From Dryomyza anilis (taxonomy: Eukaryota; Arthropoda; Insecta; Diptera; Dryomyzidae), in NCBI GenBank assembly GCA_951804985.1, contig OX638130.1, forward strand, positions 85,965,069 through 86,029,068: a DNA stretch of 64,000 nucleotides. Direction: 5' to 3'. Within the stretch, counting starts at the first letter, position 1, and each line of letters starts with the position of its first letter. The translations under genes were made by a program, and so were the position numbers. Under the pieces are notes generated by a model, which was given only the letters and a program-made list of their open reading frames with translations, had not been told where the DNA came from and did no database searches. Positions 25,401-35,689 of this stretch are shown here, piece by piece.

Positions 25401-27475
25401 AATTTCTTAGGTATCCAAAATGTTGTTGTTGTTTTCGTTCCAAAATTTAATGAACACGTGTTCGTATAGTTGTTGTTTTTCCGATCTTGTTTGTCGCTAT
25501 TATGTTTTGTTTTACTTTGTCCGTCTGTCAGCCCCATCTGTTTGTTCGTGGGTCTATCTGTCGATATGTTGAAAGTAACTAAAAGCAATTATTTCGAAGC
25601 TAACATAAAATAAAAAAAAATATAGTCGAGTTAATTTATTGTTTATTTAGAAATTTATTACCTACATGTATTTTTGTATAGTAAATGACTTCTTTGAATA
25701 CTTAATGTAATTAAATTGTTTATTTTATTTTATTTTTATTATTATTATGTAATTTAATCTCTGTATATCATGCCGTTTTTTGATACCTTAGAAGAAAAAA
25801 ATTTGGATTTCAGACAAATTGTACTTAGTTACTTTTTTGATACCTAAGAACTTAATGTCTGAATATCTAGAAAAATTTGGCTTAGTTACTTTCAACCGAC
25901 AGACTAACAAACAGTTGGCGACCTCGCAAAACAAAGCATACAGACAGAGCAATATCGATGAAAACAACAACAATACATGAACACGTGTTCTTTTTGCGAT
26001 GAATACAGCAACAATTTTTGAAAATCCAGTTGAATAAAGTTTGTTCACTTTTTTGACAACTAAGTAATTTGCTTTCTTGATATCCAGATGACAAATTCTT
26101 GAATTTTAGTAGTATTTTATTGATATTAGTCAAATTCTACTATTTTTTTTCTAACCGAATTCTACACGAGTTTTAGAATTTTATTTCTCTCCGTGTACGT
26201 AACGTTTTTAAGACAATGTCTATCTTACTTTTAGACCCCTTTCATACACTTTTTAGAATAATCAAAAATACAGACCCTCAATCAACTAGTTTTCCCAGAA
26301 TCTGCAAACGCATTTTTTCTTTCAATTGTGAATACTTACTTACTTAAATGGCCCTTACAACCGTGGATCGGTTTTGGCCGCTGGGATCTGCTTTGCGCGC
26401 GCTGACGCCAGTTAGAAATACCAAGCGTTGCCAGGTTGTCCTCAACTTGGTCTTTCCAACGCAGATTTGGACGCTCTCTTCTACGCTGTCCACCTTCGAG
26501 TTTCGATTCAATTGTGAATAGTAATTACAATATAACAACAGATACTAATATCGAAAATAAACTCGAAATTTTTTGATTTTTTAAACTATATTGAGATGAT
26601 TTTTTTAATATTTTAGATCTAATGATAAATAAGAAAATGGTTTATAGTTACGCAGAGCGTAGTTCAAACTAACGATCAACATTACTAACTTTTTTTCAAC
26701 GGTTCTCATTTTTAAAATATGTGTTTTTAAAACAGTTTCTGTATAAAAAATATTAAAGTTTAAAATGCTTGTATATTGTTCATATAAATTACTGAAAAAT
26801 AGCAGTAATCATAAAAAAAAGATGAGAAGATTTATTATAATTGGGTATTGGCAAAATAGCGCTTTTTGAAAATAAATGCGTTTTAAAACAATAACTTTAT
26901 TTGATAAATTTGCAATCGATACATTAACCCACACAGCTAATCCATAACAGACTAATATTAATTTTAAGAAAAATCTAAAAAAAAATCTATCTATATCTAC
27001 TTTTTCTATAGTTATAACTCCAGCCAACAATCGTCCACAATATGCAACGCCTGTGCGTCAAAAACAGCAGCTACCAACACCACAAAATCTACCCGATGTA
27101 TTATACCAAAGTCACAATCAGAACCAGAATAGTCCAAATTCACAAAAACCACTAACGAACGTCCAAAGAATAGCGCAAGATTTACAGAATATGCCAAAGT
27201 TCCACATCATAAATGCGATGACACCAAATACGCAACGTCGTAATCTGCATCTACTGATGCCACCCGTATATGCGGCACCCGATACCACTAGTCGTAGAAT
27301 ACCGTCGCTGGGTCAACAACGTATGACGGAGGCACGATTGGCAACGCCCGAGTATGATGAGTGTGACTATGATATGCGGGGAGCGACGGCACTGCCCGAT
27401 TCGGGATCAAATCATTCGGGAGGCAGTAATGAAACCGTTAAAATGGACGATGTTATACTATATGCCGATGCGTAA
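16204..27475 (+). CDS. Gene A: type I membrane protein with leucine-rich/solenoid ectodomain and tyrosine-motif tail (5' end missing)
   Basis: Six exons (16204-16468, 17889-18031, 18105-18290, 18550-18653, 18718-19964, 27012-27475) join in frame with GT-AG introns into 802 residues. The first exon found starts in phase 0 on an acceptor, so a signal-peptide exon must lie upstream and is not identified. Residues about 1-320 are short beta-strand/turn repeats rich in Ile, Leu, Asn (SITGATIGIIES, TGNNI, SNNQF), like leucine-rich or beta-helix solenoids. An LRRCT-like cluster follows (PCKCKHDWLDQL, further Cys). A membrane span is encoded at about 19253-19315. The tail holds YAEP, YTMS, YSEP, YASP, YVEP and YTLP, a Gly/Ser/Ala-rich linker and, from the last exon, a Gln/Asn/Pro-rich region ending DDVILYADA. 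It is paralogous to gene B. I do not recognise the family by name; a surface receptor or adhesion role is inference. Confidence 0.85.
16469..17888. repeat. Gene A intron with a degenerate 'gatacatttgaaagaaagat' repeat
   Basis: From about 17110 to 17830 the phrase 'gatatgtagatacatttgaaag' or a variant recurs about every 40-60 bases. Before it, 16950-17110 resembles a patch at 37535-37730 ('ttggtcaat...tatttaatggtatttt'), probably a small dispersed repeat. Confidence 0.6.
17889..18031 (+). CDS. Gene A exon
   Basis: Flanked by CAGCAG acceptor and AAG/GTAAGT donor; phase 1 in, 0 out. Encodes NCKFTVRNSNDLILYADAF and EEKAFNSAQAK, solenoid-type repeats. Confidence 0.9.
18105..18290 (+). CDS. Gene A exon
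   Basis: Acceptor ATAACAG, donor AAG/GTAAGA, phase 0 in and out (186 nt). Repeats with NCTIGNINGGTF and ECRIDVIKAKA patterns. Confidence 0.9.
18550..18653 (+). CDS. Gene A exon
   Basis: Acceptor ACTTTAG, donor AA/GTAAGT, phase 0 in, 2 out. Encodes LYSNHVSITGATIGIIES and AELILTKNK, the most regular solenoid turns. Confidence 0.9.
18718..19964 (+). CDS. Gene A main exon: LRRCT-like cap, membrane span and start of cytoplasmic tail
   Basis: A CT-repeat polypyrimidine tract and TGCAG acceptor precede it; phase 2 in, phase 1 out at donor CGAG/GTACGT. If the donor is not used, the frame continues six codons past it (GTFSY from 19965) to a stop at 19979-19981. The exon is clearly GC-richer than its surroundings and contains the membrane span and six tyrosine motifs. 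Confidence 0.9.
20210..22150. repeat. Degenerate AT-rich tandem array ('gttttaattaaatttaaatt')
   Basis: The phrase GTTTTAATTAAATTTAAATT with 'attacattgaa' recurs irregularly every 30-50 bases. Composition is nearly all A and T. Confidence 0.6.
23125..23386. mobile_element. MITE family 1, copy 1 (about 260 bp, TA flanks)
   Basis: It begins TATCGTCGTTGTAGAACG and ends with the inverted form TTCTACAACAACGATA, then internal inverted 'gtcaccaaatacatttt'/'aaaatgtagttggttac'. TA flanks fit a Tc1/mariner-type target. Relatives: 46931-47186, 49871-50132, 57490-57732 and a fragment at 55078-55175. Confidence 0.8.
24390..24640. repeat. About 108-bp tandem duplication, AT-rich
   Basis: The block 'attaatagaaaataaagaaaaagttaca...aaacgactatgaaattaattgtat' occurs twice with changes (near 24455 and 24563), plus a partial copy at the left. 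Confidence 0.6.
25138..26195. mobile_element. 1.06-kb foldback element with long inverted arms and TA flanks
   Basis: The left end CACGGAGGGAAAAAAGTTCT and right end (inverted) CACGGAGAGAAATAAAATTC match, each flanked by TA. The inverted similarity reaches far inward: GAACACGTGTTC motifs and 'gaaagtaact'/'agttactttc' occur in mirrored order. The left arm also has an internal ~60-bp tandem ('ttattaatttcttgggtatc...'). No transposase is encoded. Confidence 0.75.
26335..26515. repeat. GC-rich dispersed repeat fragment
   Basis: A 50% GC block starting 'cttacttacttaaatggccc' with 'ggttttggccgctggg', 'caagcgttgccaggttg', 'tggtctttccaacgcag' and 'ctctacgctgtcc'. The phrase 'acttaattggc...ggtcctttccaacg' is familiar to me from a family scattered in many insect genomes; class uncertain. 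Confidence 0.5.
27012..27475 (+). CDS. Gene A last exon, cytoplasmic tail extension
   Basis: Acceptor TTTTTCTATAG precedes. Joining CGA G from 19964 to TT here gives ...NERVITPANNRPQYATPVR in frame. The 154 residues are Gln/Asn/Pro-rich with YATP, YDECDYDM and the C-terminal DDVILYADA; stop TAA at 27473-27475. Signals AATAAA at 27530 and 27832 fit polyadenylation. Phase and composition support it as part of gene A; no transcript evidence is available. Confidence 0.75.
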
Positions 27476-27529
27476 ATATTACGAGATACTGTACTGATAT
27501 GATAAACTAACGTCCAGAATGTAAAGAAA

Positions 27530-27535
27530 AATAAA
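27530..27535 (+). promoter_or_regulatory. Candidate polyadenylation signal of gene A
   Basis: AATAAA 55 bases after the stop codon. A second AATAAA is at 27832-27837. Confidence 0.45.
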
Positions 27536-27539
27536 ATCA

Positions 27540-28869
27540 GCATTGAATGCACGAGTATGATGTTATACTATATAATATAACTTTGGAAAACTTTCTGATT
27601 CAGTCCAGAACCTACTGTCCAGTTTTTTTATAACGAAATGGCCAGAAAGTAGAAACATTTAAGTCACGTTCGATTAAGACGAAATACACTTTAAGCAGGC
27701 TTGTGATTATTATTATAATTATTATTACTAGACTTAGGAACAACCACAGCAAAACCATGAAACATATTTTATGCAATACTTACTTTATTTATTTTTAAGC
27801 TACTAATACAAACGATCAACTCATTTTATGTAATAAAGTGTTAAATAATAATGTAAATATATTTTTTAAATAAATAGTATTAGTTCATGCTGATACAACT
27901 GATGTTTTTCATAGTTGTTCAGGTTTAACTCACCATTTTTTGTTTTGTTTTTCAAATTAGTTTTGCCACAATTATAAAATGTTTGTCTCAAAAGCACATT
28001 TTTCATATTTAGTAGGTGAGTTTTATCTTTATATTGACAATTGAAATTGTGTCATAATGTTTAAACAAAAGAATAAATTGTTTTATGTTGTGATTTCTCG
28101 TCACAATTATTTGTATTATTTCAATTAATGTATGTTTCAAACAATGCAATTAATAGGAATTATTAAACAGTTTTTTTTTTAAGTACTGTAGCATCAGTTA
28201 AAAAAAGAACGAATAAAATAAACGTAATGCCTGTATAACAATTATTATGCAAGTGCTATAACAACAAAAAAGTGTTTGTATTTTTATTTTAAAGGGTTTT
28301 TATAATTATAAAATAAAATATTAGAAATATTTCTATAGAGAAAGGAAATTTATTAAAAATAGAAAATATTTACACAAATTAAAAGTATATATGGGCCATT
28401 CTACACCAAATCGACCAAAAAAAGTCAAATTTGCGATTTTACCTTTTCGATCTTAATGAACTTTTGGCAACTGATAAAGGGTATCGAGACATGCACTAAA
28501 CAATTTTTTTTTTTTTTTTTTGACCACTACTTCCAGAGATACAGTGGCTCAAAGTTGGAAAAAAAGTGCCAAAAATCACTTTTGTACTGTTGTTCATACT
28601 TAAATATCTCTTGAACTAGAAATGCTAGAAACTCTGTTAATGGCTCGTTTTAAAGCTAATAGAACAAGCTTTTAGAAAAATTAAGTTGTAATTTCCAAAC
28701 GGTAACATGTGGCCCGTGGTCATTATCCTTGCACTTCAAAATTGATATCCTTAAAAAGGACCCTTTTTAAAATTCTGAAAAAAATCCTAAGTTTTCGTCA
28801 ATTTATTATAAATGTTCATACAAAATTTCAAGATTGTATTTTGATGGCATCATATTTTAAAAAAATATT
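27540..28869. other. Intergenic sequence downstream of gene A
   Basis: AT-rich 3' UTR/intergenic DNA. About 28390-28870 ('gggccattctacaccaaatcg') is slightly GC-richer and may be a repeat fragment, but no second copy is seen here. Confidence 0.4.
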
Positions 28870-29131
28870 TTCTACTGCTAAAAATTCAGATTTATGCTAA
28901 ATATTCAAATGTGTACTAAAAATTAAAATAAAAAATAATCTAATTTGTACTAAAGATTTAGATTTTTACTAAAATTCAAATTTGTACCGAAAATTCAAAT
29001 AATTATGAATTAAGCCAAATATATAATAAAATTCAAATTTTTTTGACTAAAACTTCTAATTTAAAAAAAAAAAAAAATACAGTTTCAAAATAAAAATTTA
29101 GATTTAATTCAAAATAATTCAAAATATCTGT

Positions 29132-29460
29132 TCACACAGAAAAATCCTCTTTTGGCATGAGGTTGGAAGAATGAAAAAGTTTGTTTTACCAACTAACTTC
29201 ATTCGGTAAAATCGAATGGTTTACAAATTTGCTGGCGGAACTGCCATATTAGCCTATACACTTGAAATATTAGTCTATACACACTCCTAATCGTTCTAAA
29301 TCTGTACTAAATTGTTCTAAAACAGTTTGAAATTGGTTGCAGAACAAACTACAACTCTTTTTATTTTGTCAATAACAACCGACTTAGCGGTTGAGAGAAC
29401 CGAATAAGTTGGTTGGACAAAGAGTTGGTTGGCGCAACAAATCTCTATTCTGTGTGCGTA
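29132..29460. mobile_element. MITE family 2, copy 1
   Basis: About 330 bp with ends CACACAGAA/TTCTGTGTG. It contains 'aacaaccgactta' and 'acaaagagttggttggcgc'. An inverted relative lies at about 39003-39310. Confidence 0.65.
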
Positions 29461-29479
29461 ATTAAGATATTCACAGTCA

Positions 29480-29855
29480 TGAAGTTTGGCTCAGTGATGT
29501 ATATTGCGGTTGTTTATGTTTTTGCCAAATGTGGGCGCGATTGGAAAAAGGGGCGTGTCACCTTCCATATGACTAAAACTTTAAAAATGCTATAACTCCT
29601 GACTTACTAAGAGTATTGTTATAATAATCGAAACAACCGTCACGAAGAATGTGGGCGGTATTGGATAAAGGGGCGGGGCACCTCCCATATAACCAAAACA
29701 TTAAAATTGATATAAATCTTCACCTTATAAGAGCATAATTATAAAAATCGAAACAAAGGATCATATTAAAATTTGAGCGAGATTGGAAAAAGGGGCATGG
29801 CAATGTGAACGGTAAATATTGCGACGTAAGCATGCCCCAAAAAGAGATAAAGGGA
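29480..29855. repeat. About 125-bp tandem repeat with 'gggcg...attgg(a/t)aaaaggggcg'
   Basis: Three units begin near 29530, 29650 and 29770: 'gtgggcgcgattggaaaaaggggcgtg' and variants, then 'aaaactttaaaa' and 'taagagtat'. Similar units are common in transposon-derived fly repeats. Confidence 0.6.
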
Positions 29856-30425
29856 GTAGTAATAAAAATTAAAATTTACTAAAAATTCAAATTTGTACTA
29901 AATATTCAGATTTTTACTATAAATTTAAATTACAATGAAAAATTCTAATTGAAATGAAACATTCAAATTTGTACTAAAAAATCATATTAGTACAAAATAA
30001 AACTCAAATTAGGAATAAAAATTGTAATTAGTGCTAAAAATTTCAATTTGTGCTAAAAATTCAAATTTGTAATAAAAATTCAAATTTGTGCTAAAAATTT
30101 AAATTTGCACTAAAAATTCAAATTTGTACTAAAAATTTAAATTTGTACTAAATTTCAAAATTGTACTAAAAATTCAAATTTTTACTAAAAATTCAAATTT
30201 TTACTAAAAATTCAAATTTGTACAAAATTTCAGATTTTACTATAAATTCAAATTGCAATGCAAAATTAAAATTTTAATAAAATTTGTACTAAAAATTCAA
30301 CTTAGCACTAAAAACTAAAATTAAGAATAAAAATTCTAATTTATGCTAAAAATTTAAATAAGTACTCAAATCTCTGATTTTTTTTTCGTATAAATTCAAT
30401 TTTAAACCAATAGTTATTATTTGTA

Positions 30426-31440
30426 TTACGAAAATCAATTTTTTACACAAAATTTAAATTAAAAATGTTCAATACAAATTAAAATGTTGAACTATTTTTT
30501 TTTTTTCAAAAATTTTAGTTTTTTTATTGACAATTCCAATTTGTACCAAAAATTCAATATTCAAATTTTCAGAAAATCCAGTTTCCTCTATTATTCACCA
30601 ATATTTTAAACACTAAAATTTCTCGAAAAATTATAAAATAAAAAAAATCAGTAAATATTAAAAGTTTCTATTAGTCAGTCGAAAATTTAACTCGTTTACC
30701 TATTACCGCAAAGAACAATAAAAAAAATATTCGCAGCACGCAACACGTTTCGCATATTTTTCTTTTAATTGCGGAATCATGTTTTTCTTCTAATGCAAAA
30801 TCGCCATAAAAGGTTTATGTGGAGAAAAATATGCCGCATTTAAAAATTGTCTAACCGATCATTAAGCTAAGCAGAGCCGTCTGTATCTCGTTGACCTTCT
30901 ACATTTGACACCAATAGAGACGCTTTTGCATATTCTAAAATTTATAGTAGTTACAACAACAACAAAAAGCACTCGATTGCAATTTTACACGATTTGCATA
31001 AATCAATATACAGCATTTTTGCAAGTACAACAAACATGTAACAAACTCAGCGCCAAAATCAATTACAACAAACAATATGCATATTTGGCAGATACTCGTA
31101 CAACAAGTGAACGTAGTTACAGAGGTATCACACAAAATGAGACGCATGCCAGGAGCCAAAATGTTGCAACAGCCGGTATTATTGCTTTGGACAATTCATC
31201 TAACAGCTCATAGTATAAGAAAAGTAATTATTAAATTAAAAACAAAGTTGCATCACCATTTACGGATATGATATAGGAGAAAATCTATAATTAAGTAAAT
31301 CAAATGTTATCTTTGATTCAGGGATTGATACCGAATTCAATAAATGTTACGCGAATTTGATTTTCGTCCCTCGATTCGATAACATTTTTTTAAAGATTAT
31401 TATTATCAATCCAAATTCACTATTTTTATACTATTCTCAC
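30426..31440. other. Intergenic sequence
   Basis: AT-rich to about 30700, then moderately GC-richer with CAACAACA-type words to 31250. A 102-codon frame at 30905-31213 lacks any family signature and is not called. Confidence 0.35.
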
Positions 31441-31442
31441 TA

Positions 31443-32175
31443 TTCTCCTAAAACATAATTCTCATTATGGTCATAGAAAAAATAAATCCTAAGAGCAAGA
31501 TTTGTTTGTTACACTTGCAATATGAATGAAGTAAACTCGACGTGTGTTTGTTGTGGTGTTCGATTTACCCCTACACACGTGATCGACGAAAGCAATAATG
31601 AAACACATGCCACGTTCGGATCAAGAAAACGCGAGTCCGCATTTGTCTCCTGTGCACCATCTGCAAAGAAAGTTCGCTGATGAAGAGCCTAGGATGCCTC
31701 TGAAATAGCTGTACGATCTGTTAATTTTTTAAAATTGTTTGTTGTTTTATTGGTCGGTACGAAAGACATAAGGTTATAGGACATTTAGCATGTAAAAACA
31801 ATATTTAGAATTCTCAACCGAGGATACAAAACAATTAAACTTGTAATATTATTATTTCTGAAGAACATTTAAATTTCTCCTAAAACATAATTCTCATTAT
31901 GGTCATAGGAAAAATAAATCTTAATATCCAATAAACAATTTTATTATACAACAGCACCCACGAGTATTGTTTGTTGTATATTTGCGAAAACACAATCGCA
32001 AGCTTTGATGTTGTGTTGTTGTATTTGCACGTCTTTGTTTGTTACACTTGCAATATGAATAAAATGAACTCGGCGTGTGTTTGTTGTGGTGTTCGATTTA
32101 GCCCTACACACGTGATCGAAGAAAGCAATAACGAAACACATGCAACGTTAGGATCAAGGAAACGCGAGTAGCAAT
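31443..32175. repeat. Tandem duplication carrying a short cysteine-containing frame
   Basis: The block 'tcctaaaacataattctcat' occurs at about 31446 and 31877; 'tgttacacttgcaatatgaa' at about 31508 and 32040. The second copy has about 97 bases missing from the first. Each contains a frame starting MN..NS.CVCCGVRF.PTHVI (31522-31680, 52 aa; 32055-32171, 38 aa). Nonsynonymous differences outnumber synonymous ones, so it does not look selected as protein. Confidence 0.6.
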
Positions 32176-32359
32176 TTCAATAAGATATTAAATTAATTAT
32201 TTATCGTGTAAATATTTAGTAAAACTTAAATTTTTAATTATACATTAAATTAGAAAAAAAACATTTTTAGTAAAAAACTAAATCATTTTTCCTAAAAAAA
32301 AAATTAGAAAAAAAAAATAATTTCTTTTAAAAATTGTTAGAATTTAATTTTTTATAATA
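32176..32359. other. AT-rich spacer
   Basis: Nothing recognisable. Confidence 0.4.
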
Positions 32360-32880
32360 TCCCCAGACAAAATTTTTGGCAAAGTCGAGGTAGTTTAGAA
32401 GCATTTCTTCGACATATTTCAAACAGACAAAGACGGAGTTTGTATCACAAGCTGTCATCTTTCTGCCCGTTCCCAAAATATGCCGTGAATCTACCATAAT
32501 TAAATCCTGCTATACACTTCCCAAGATTATCTATTTAGCTGTGCGTTTGCCGGAAATATGCCCGAAATGCCAAAAATTGGTCTCAGGACCCTAAACAAAA
32601 TTTTTGGCAGAGTCGAGGTATTTTAGAAGCATTTCTTCGACATAATTCAAATAGTCAAAGGCGGAATTTGTATCACAAGCTGTCTGTTTTCTGCCCGTTC
32701 CCAAAATGTGCCGTGAATCGGCCAATAAAATTCCACAAAATTTGAAAAACTGTCCGAGTCAAAATGTTTGGCATTGTTCTGAAATATTTCGGGCATACTT
32801 CCGGCAAACACACAGATAAATGTAATATTTTGGAAAGTGTATAGGAAGTGTACTATATACCTATTCTGCCCTGTTGACAC
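32360..32880. repeat. About 230-bp tandem element with CCCCAGACAAAATTTT end
   Basis: The block 'caaaatttttggca(a/g)agtcg' begins at about 32369 and 32599 and runs on through 'gaagcatttcttcgacat' and 'cacaagctgtc'. The first copy starts with TATCCCCAGACAAAATTTT, the same terminus as the large element at 44088-45533. Confidence 0.6.
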
Positions 32881-33296
32881 TTGACCATTATCATTCTTGC
32901 CCTTTTTTTTAATTCTCCCATATATTCATGAATCTACTCAAAACTAAAAGAATTAATATAACAAATAATAATAATAAAAAAAAAACAAGTAAAATTAAGC
33001 ATAGTAGAGTGGGCACAATATAAGATAAAAAGATAATTTGTCCAAAACATAACCATCTACGTTAGACAACACTGCAGTTAGCCCCATCAGCACTACGACC
33101 AGCATTTATGCTGATTTCTGAAGAAAATGCGTTGCCGCTAAACAAACAAAAGAGTCAACGAAATGTAAACAAAGTCACAATGAAAGAACTACAACACATT
33201 TGGGAAGAAGGTGCAAAAGAATGAAAATTATAAAATTTATATCAAAGCCATAAAATGCGACATCGCCGTAACATCTCTTAAACGAGTCAACAAAAC
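32881..33296. other. Intergenic sequence
   Basis: No gene or repeat recognised. Confidence 0.35.
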
Positions 33297-33466
33297 CAAA
33301 CAAATCAATATAATTCAACGACTTTCAATCGCGCGCTGCAATCTCCATTGACATTCAACGGTTGAATGTGACAGCACACAACAAACAAATCAATATAATT
33401 CAACGACTTTCAATCGCGCGCTGCAATCTCCATTGACATTCAACGGTTGAATGTGACAGCACACAA
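33297..33466. repeat. Perfect or near-perfect 85-bp tandem duplication
   Basis: The 85-base block starting 'caaatcaatataattcaacg' at 33301 repeats at 33386, apparently without change. It includes the palindrome CATTCAACGGTTGAATG. Its identity implies a recent event. Confidence 0.85.
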
Positions 33467-33987
33467 GTTGAACACCGGAGAGACGAATAGCGCTCTTAAA
33501 TCTGTTTTTTGTCTGATAGATTGATGCAGTGGCTTCACAATGGGGGGTTTTTGAGGGTACAAGAGTACTATCTTCATGCAGGCATTCGTGCAAAGCACAG
33601 TGTTGATCGTAGGAAAGTATTATGGTTTAAGAAAGAGGGAGAAAGATGAGATAGGTCGGTGAATGTTTGTTTTGAATTTGCCAATATCAAATATATGGGG
33701 AAAAACAGAGACAGGGAGATTGTTACACGTACGTCTGAAGAACGAATTGTGTCTGTAATGCGTGGTTCTGTTGAGAGTCGAGTGAACTACGAAGGGGTGG
33801 ACTTGGTTCGATGCCGATCGAGAGAACACACGACCAGGTGGAATCAGACTATGTATTTCCCTTGAACACTTAGCATTGTAATACCTATAAAACAGGCTTA
33901 CACACCGTCTACTGGTCCTTTGGTACTCATGAGAACCAATAGAGGATGAAATATTAGCATCATCTATTAAATATACTGCACGGTGTT
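33467..33987. other. Intergenic sequence, moderate GC
   Basis: Several short frames on both strands, none with family motifs. It may belong to the decayed LINE just downstream, but I cannot align it. Confidence 0.3.
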
Positions 33988-34339
33988 GAATTCGACTTTA
34001 AAGAAGATTTTGAAGCCCCTGCCTACATGTGCGAATTGTATTTCATCTTAGGCCGAATACAGGTAGTGTAGTCAATGCATAAATCAGCAGGTGTAATCGT
34101 TTTAAAAAACCGAAGCACTTTGCCGATTTTTTCAACACATCCATATATGATCGTTCCAACGAAGGTCACATTTAATTGACATGCCTTGAAAGGCAGAGCA
34201 ATTGACTCCGCAATATCTATAGCGCTCTTATAGATGGGTGGGAGGGGTGTTTACAGTCTTGCATTAAAATCAACTCTAGTTGCAAGACCCCACTCGAAGA
34301 TTGTTTTAAGTTCTTTATTGAGTGCGTCATGGTGCGTGA
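33988..34339 (-). pseudogene. Decayed non-LTR retrotransposon reverse transcriptase fragment
   Basis: The minus strand translates, with frame changes and stops, to DALNKELKTIFEWGLATRVD-FNA, then MSIKCDLRWNDHI, KVLRFFKTITPADLCIDY, TTCIRPKMKYNSHM, a stop, and AGASKSSLK. This is the order of conserved blocks at the C-terminal (thumb) part of jockey/CR1-type LINE reverse transcriptases. It has at least one frameshift after WNDHI and several stops. Confidence 0.75.
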
Positions 34340-34739
34340 TTTACTCTATTTAACTATGAATCAATCGAAGTATTTTGATTCCAAATGTAGAAAATATTTT
34401 AAGGGACAGACCCATTTTTAATAAAAAATTTTGAGGATGAAAAATTCAGATCCTACGTCATAAAAACTATGCTTATTAGATTTTCCTAAACAATATAGGA
34501 ACACTTTCAACATTTGCAGAACTTTCTAAACCAGTTCTTGGAATCAGAATTATTTTTAGTGATCTTATTTAACTTTTGTGCGGTCCCCAATATGTTGGGA
34601 TTATTTAAATATTTGGACAATATTTTACGTTAATTAAATAATTTGCCACTCGCACTTTGTTATAATCCATAAACAAGTTGTGACTGGTTGGTTTCGCTTT
34701 TCTCATTTTAGTCCCTTCCAGTGGGCGTGTCCCGACCGT

Positions 34740-35525
34740 TCAAGTATACTATTATAGGTTCTGATCATATCGAATTACTGAATGACGAATTCGAAAAATG
34801 GAAAATGTTGTCATGCCAAAAGGGCTAATCTTTTCGCCTCTATTGGTATAAGATAAAATAGTGATGTAAAGGTATTAATTGTTTGTTTTTAAATCACCTA
34901 AGGTCATCATCATTATTTTAAAAAAATTTTTGAATTTTTATCAAAATGTTTGGTAAATTATTTTTAAATAGTCGATAGTCGAATCGATAGGTGCTTTGAA
35001 AATAAACAATATTCGCCCTTTTGGCATGACAAGATTTTCAATTTTTCAAATTTCTTCGTTTTTTTGTAATAACTCTTTATAAGTGCAAGATAAAATATTG
35101 GTGTAAAGGCATTAATTGTTTGATTTTAAAGCACGTACCGATTGGCATCATTACTAAAAAATATTTTCCCAAACATTTGTCTTGCAAATAACAAATGACG
35201 AATTAATATTTGGAAAATTATTTTTAAATAATGAGCCAATCGATACATCACTTTACATCACTATTATATCTTGCACAGTTATAGCACAAAAAACAAAAAT
35301 ATTTGCGTTTTGGTCAGCACAAAATCCGTATTTATAATTCAGTAAGTTGTCCAAATCAAAAGATACTTTATATACGTTACAATATTTCATGAATAAATCA
35401 AAATAACAAAATAAATTGAAAAAAAAAATTACTAATTTTTAAAGCACTCCAAACTTTAAAATTGGATTTTCCAACATTTTTAAAAATGAACATTCGCCCC
35501 TTTGGCATGACAGTGACGATACCTG
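34740..35525. repeat. Diverged tandem repeat ('gcccttttggcatgaca')
   Basis: Similar blocks start near 34815, 35020 and 35495, each with 'cttttggcatgaca(a/g)' or a variant, and the first two continue 'aagataaaat(a/t)g/ttgatgtaaagg' and 'attaattgtttg'. Mirrored copies of 'tttacatcact' suggest an element with inverted ends, not resolved. Confidence 0.5.
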
Positions 35526-35689
35526 ACCTTTGAATTATTCCCTTATCATTACCCGAACCATTACAAGACGAACTTGATCATATCATGATAACGCCTATCC
35601 TAAGAGAGTCAATATCTGCTAAGAAAAGTGTTGTCTGAGCTCTGATTTCCCCAGTATATAATTTCAAAGTTATTCGTTTTTCGGATCTC

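Larger units (their letters stand above)
19965..27011. other. Gene A last intron (7.0 kb), repeat-rich
   Basis: The intron starts GTACGT and ends CTATAG. It holds an AT-rich array (about 20210-22150), a TIR element (23125-23386), a tandem patch (24390-24640), a GC-richer 150-bp island at 24640-24790, a foldback element (25138-26195) and a GC-rich repeat (26335-26515). Around 23035-24160, words such as TTCGTAAAATTTACGAA recur; similar words occur at 56820-57160. Confidence 0.6.
28870..30425. repeat. 19-bp minisatellite, interrupted (GTACTAAAAATTCAAATTT)
   Basis: Imperfect copies of GTACTAAAAATTCAAATTT occupy about 28870-29100 and 29855-30400. The unit nearly equals the 712-1775 unit. The array is split by a TIR element (29132-29460) and a ~125-bp tandem (29480-29855). 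Confidence 0.8.
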
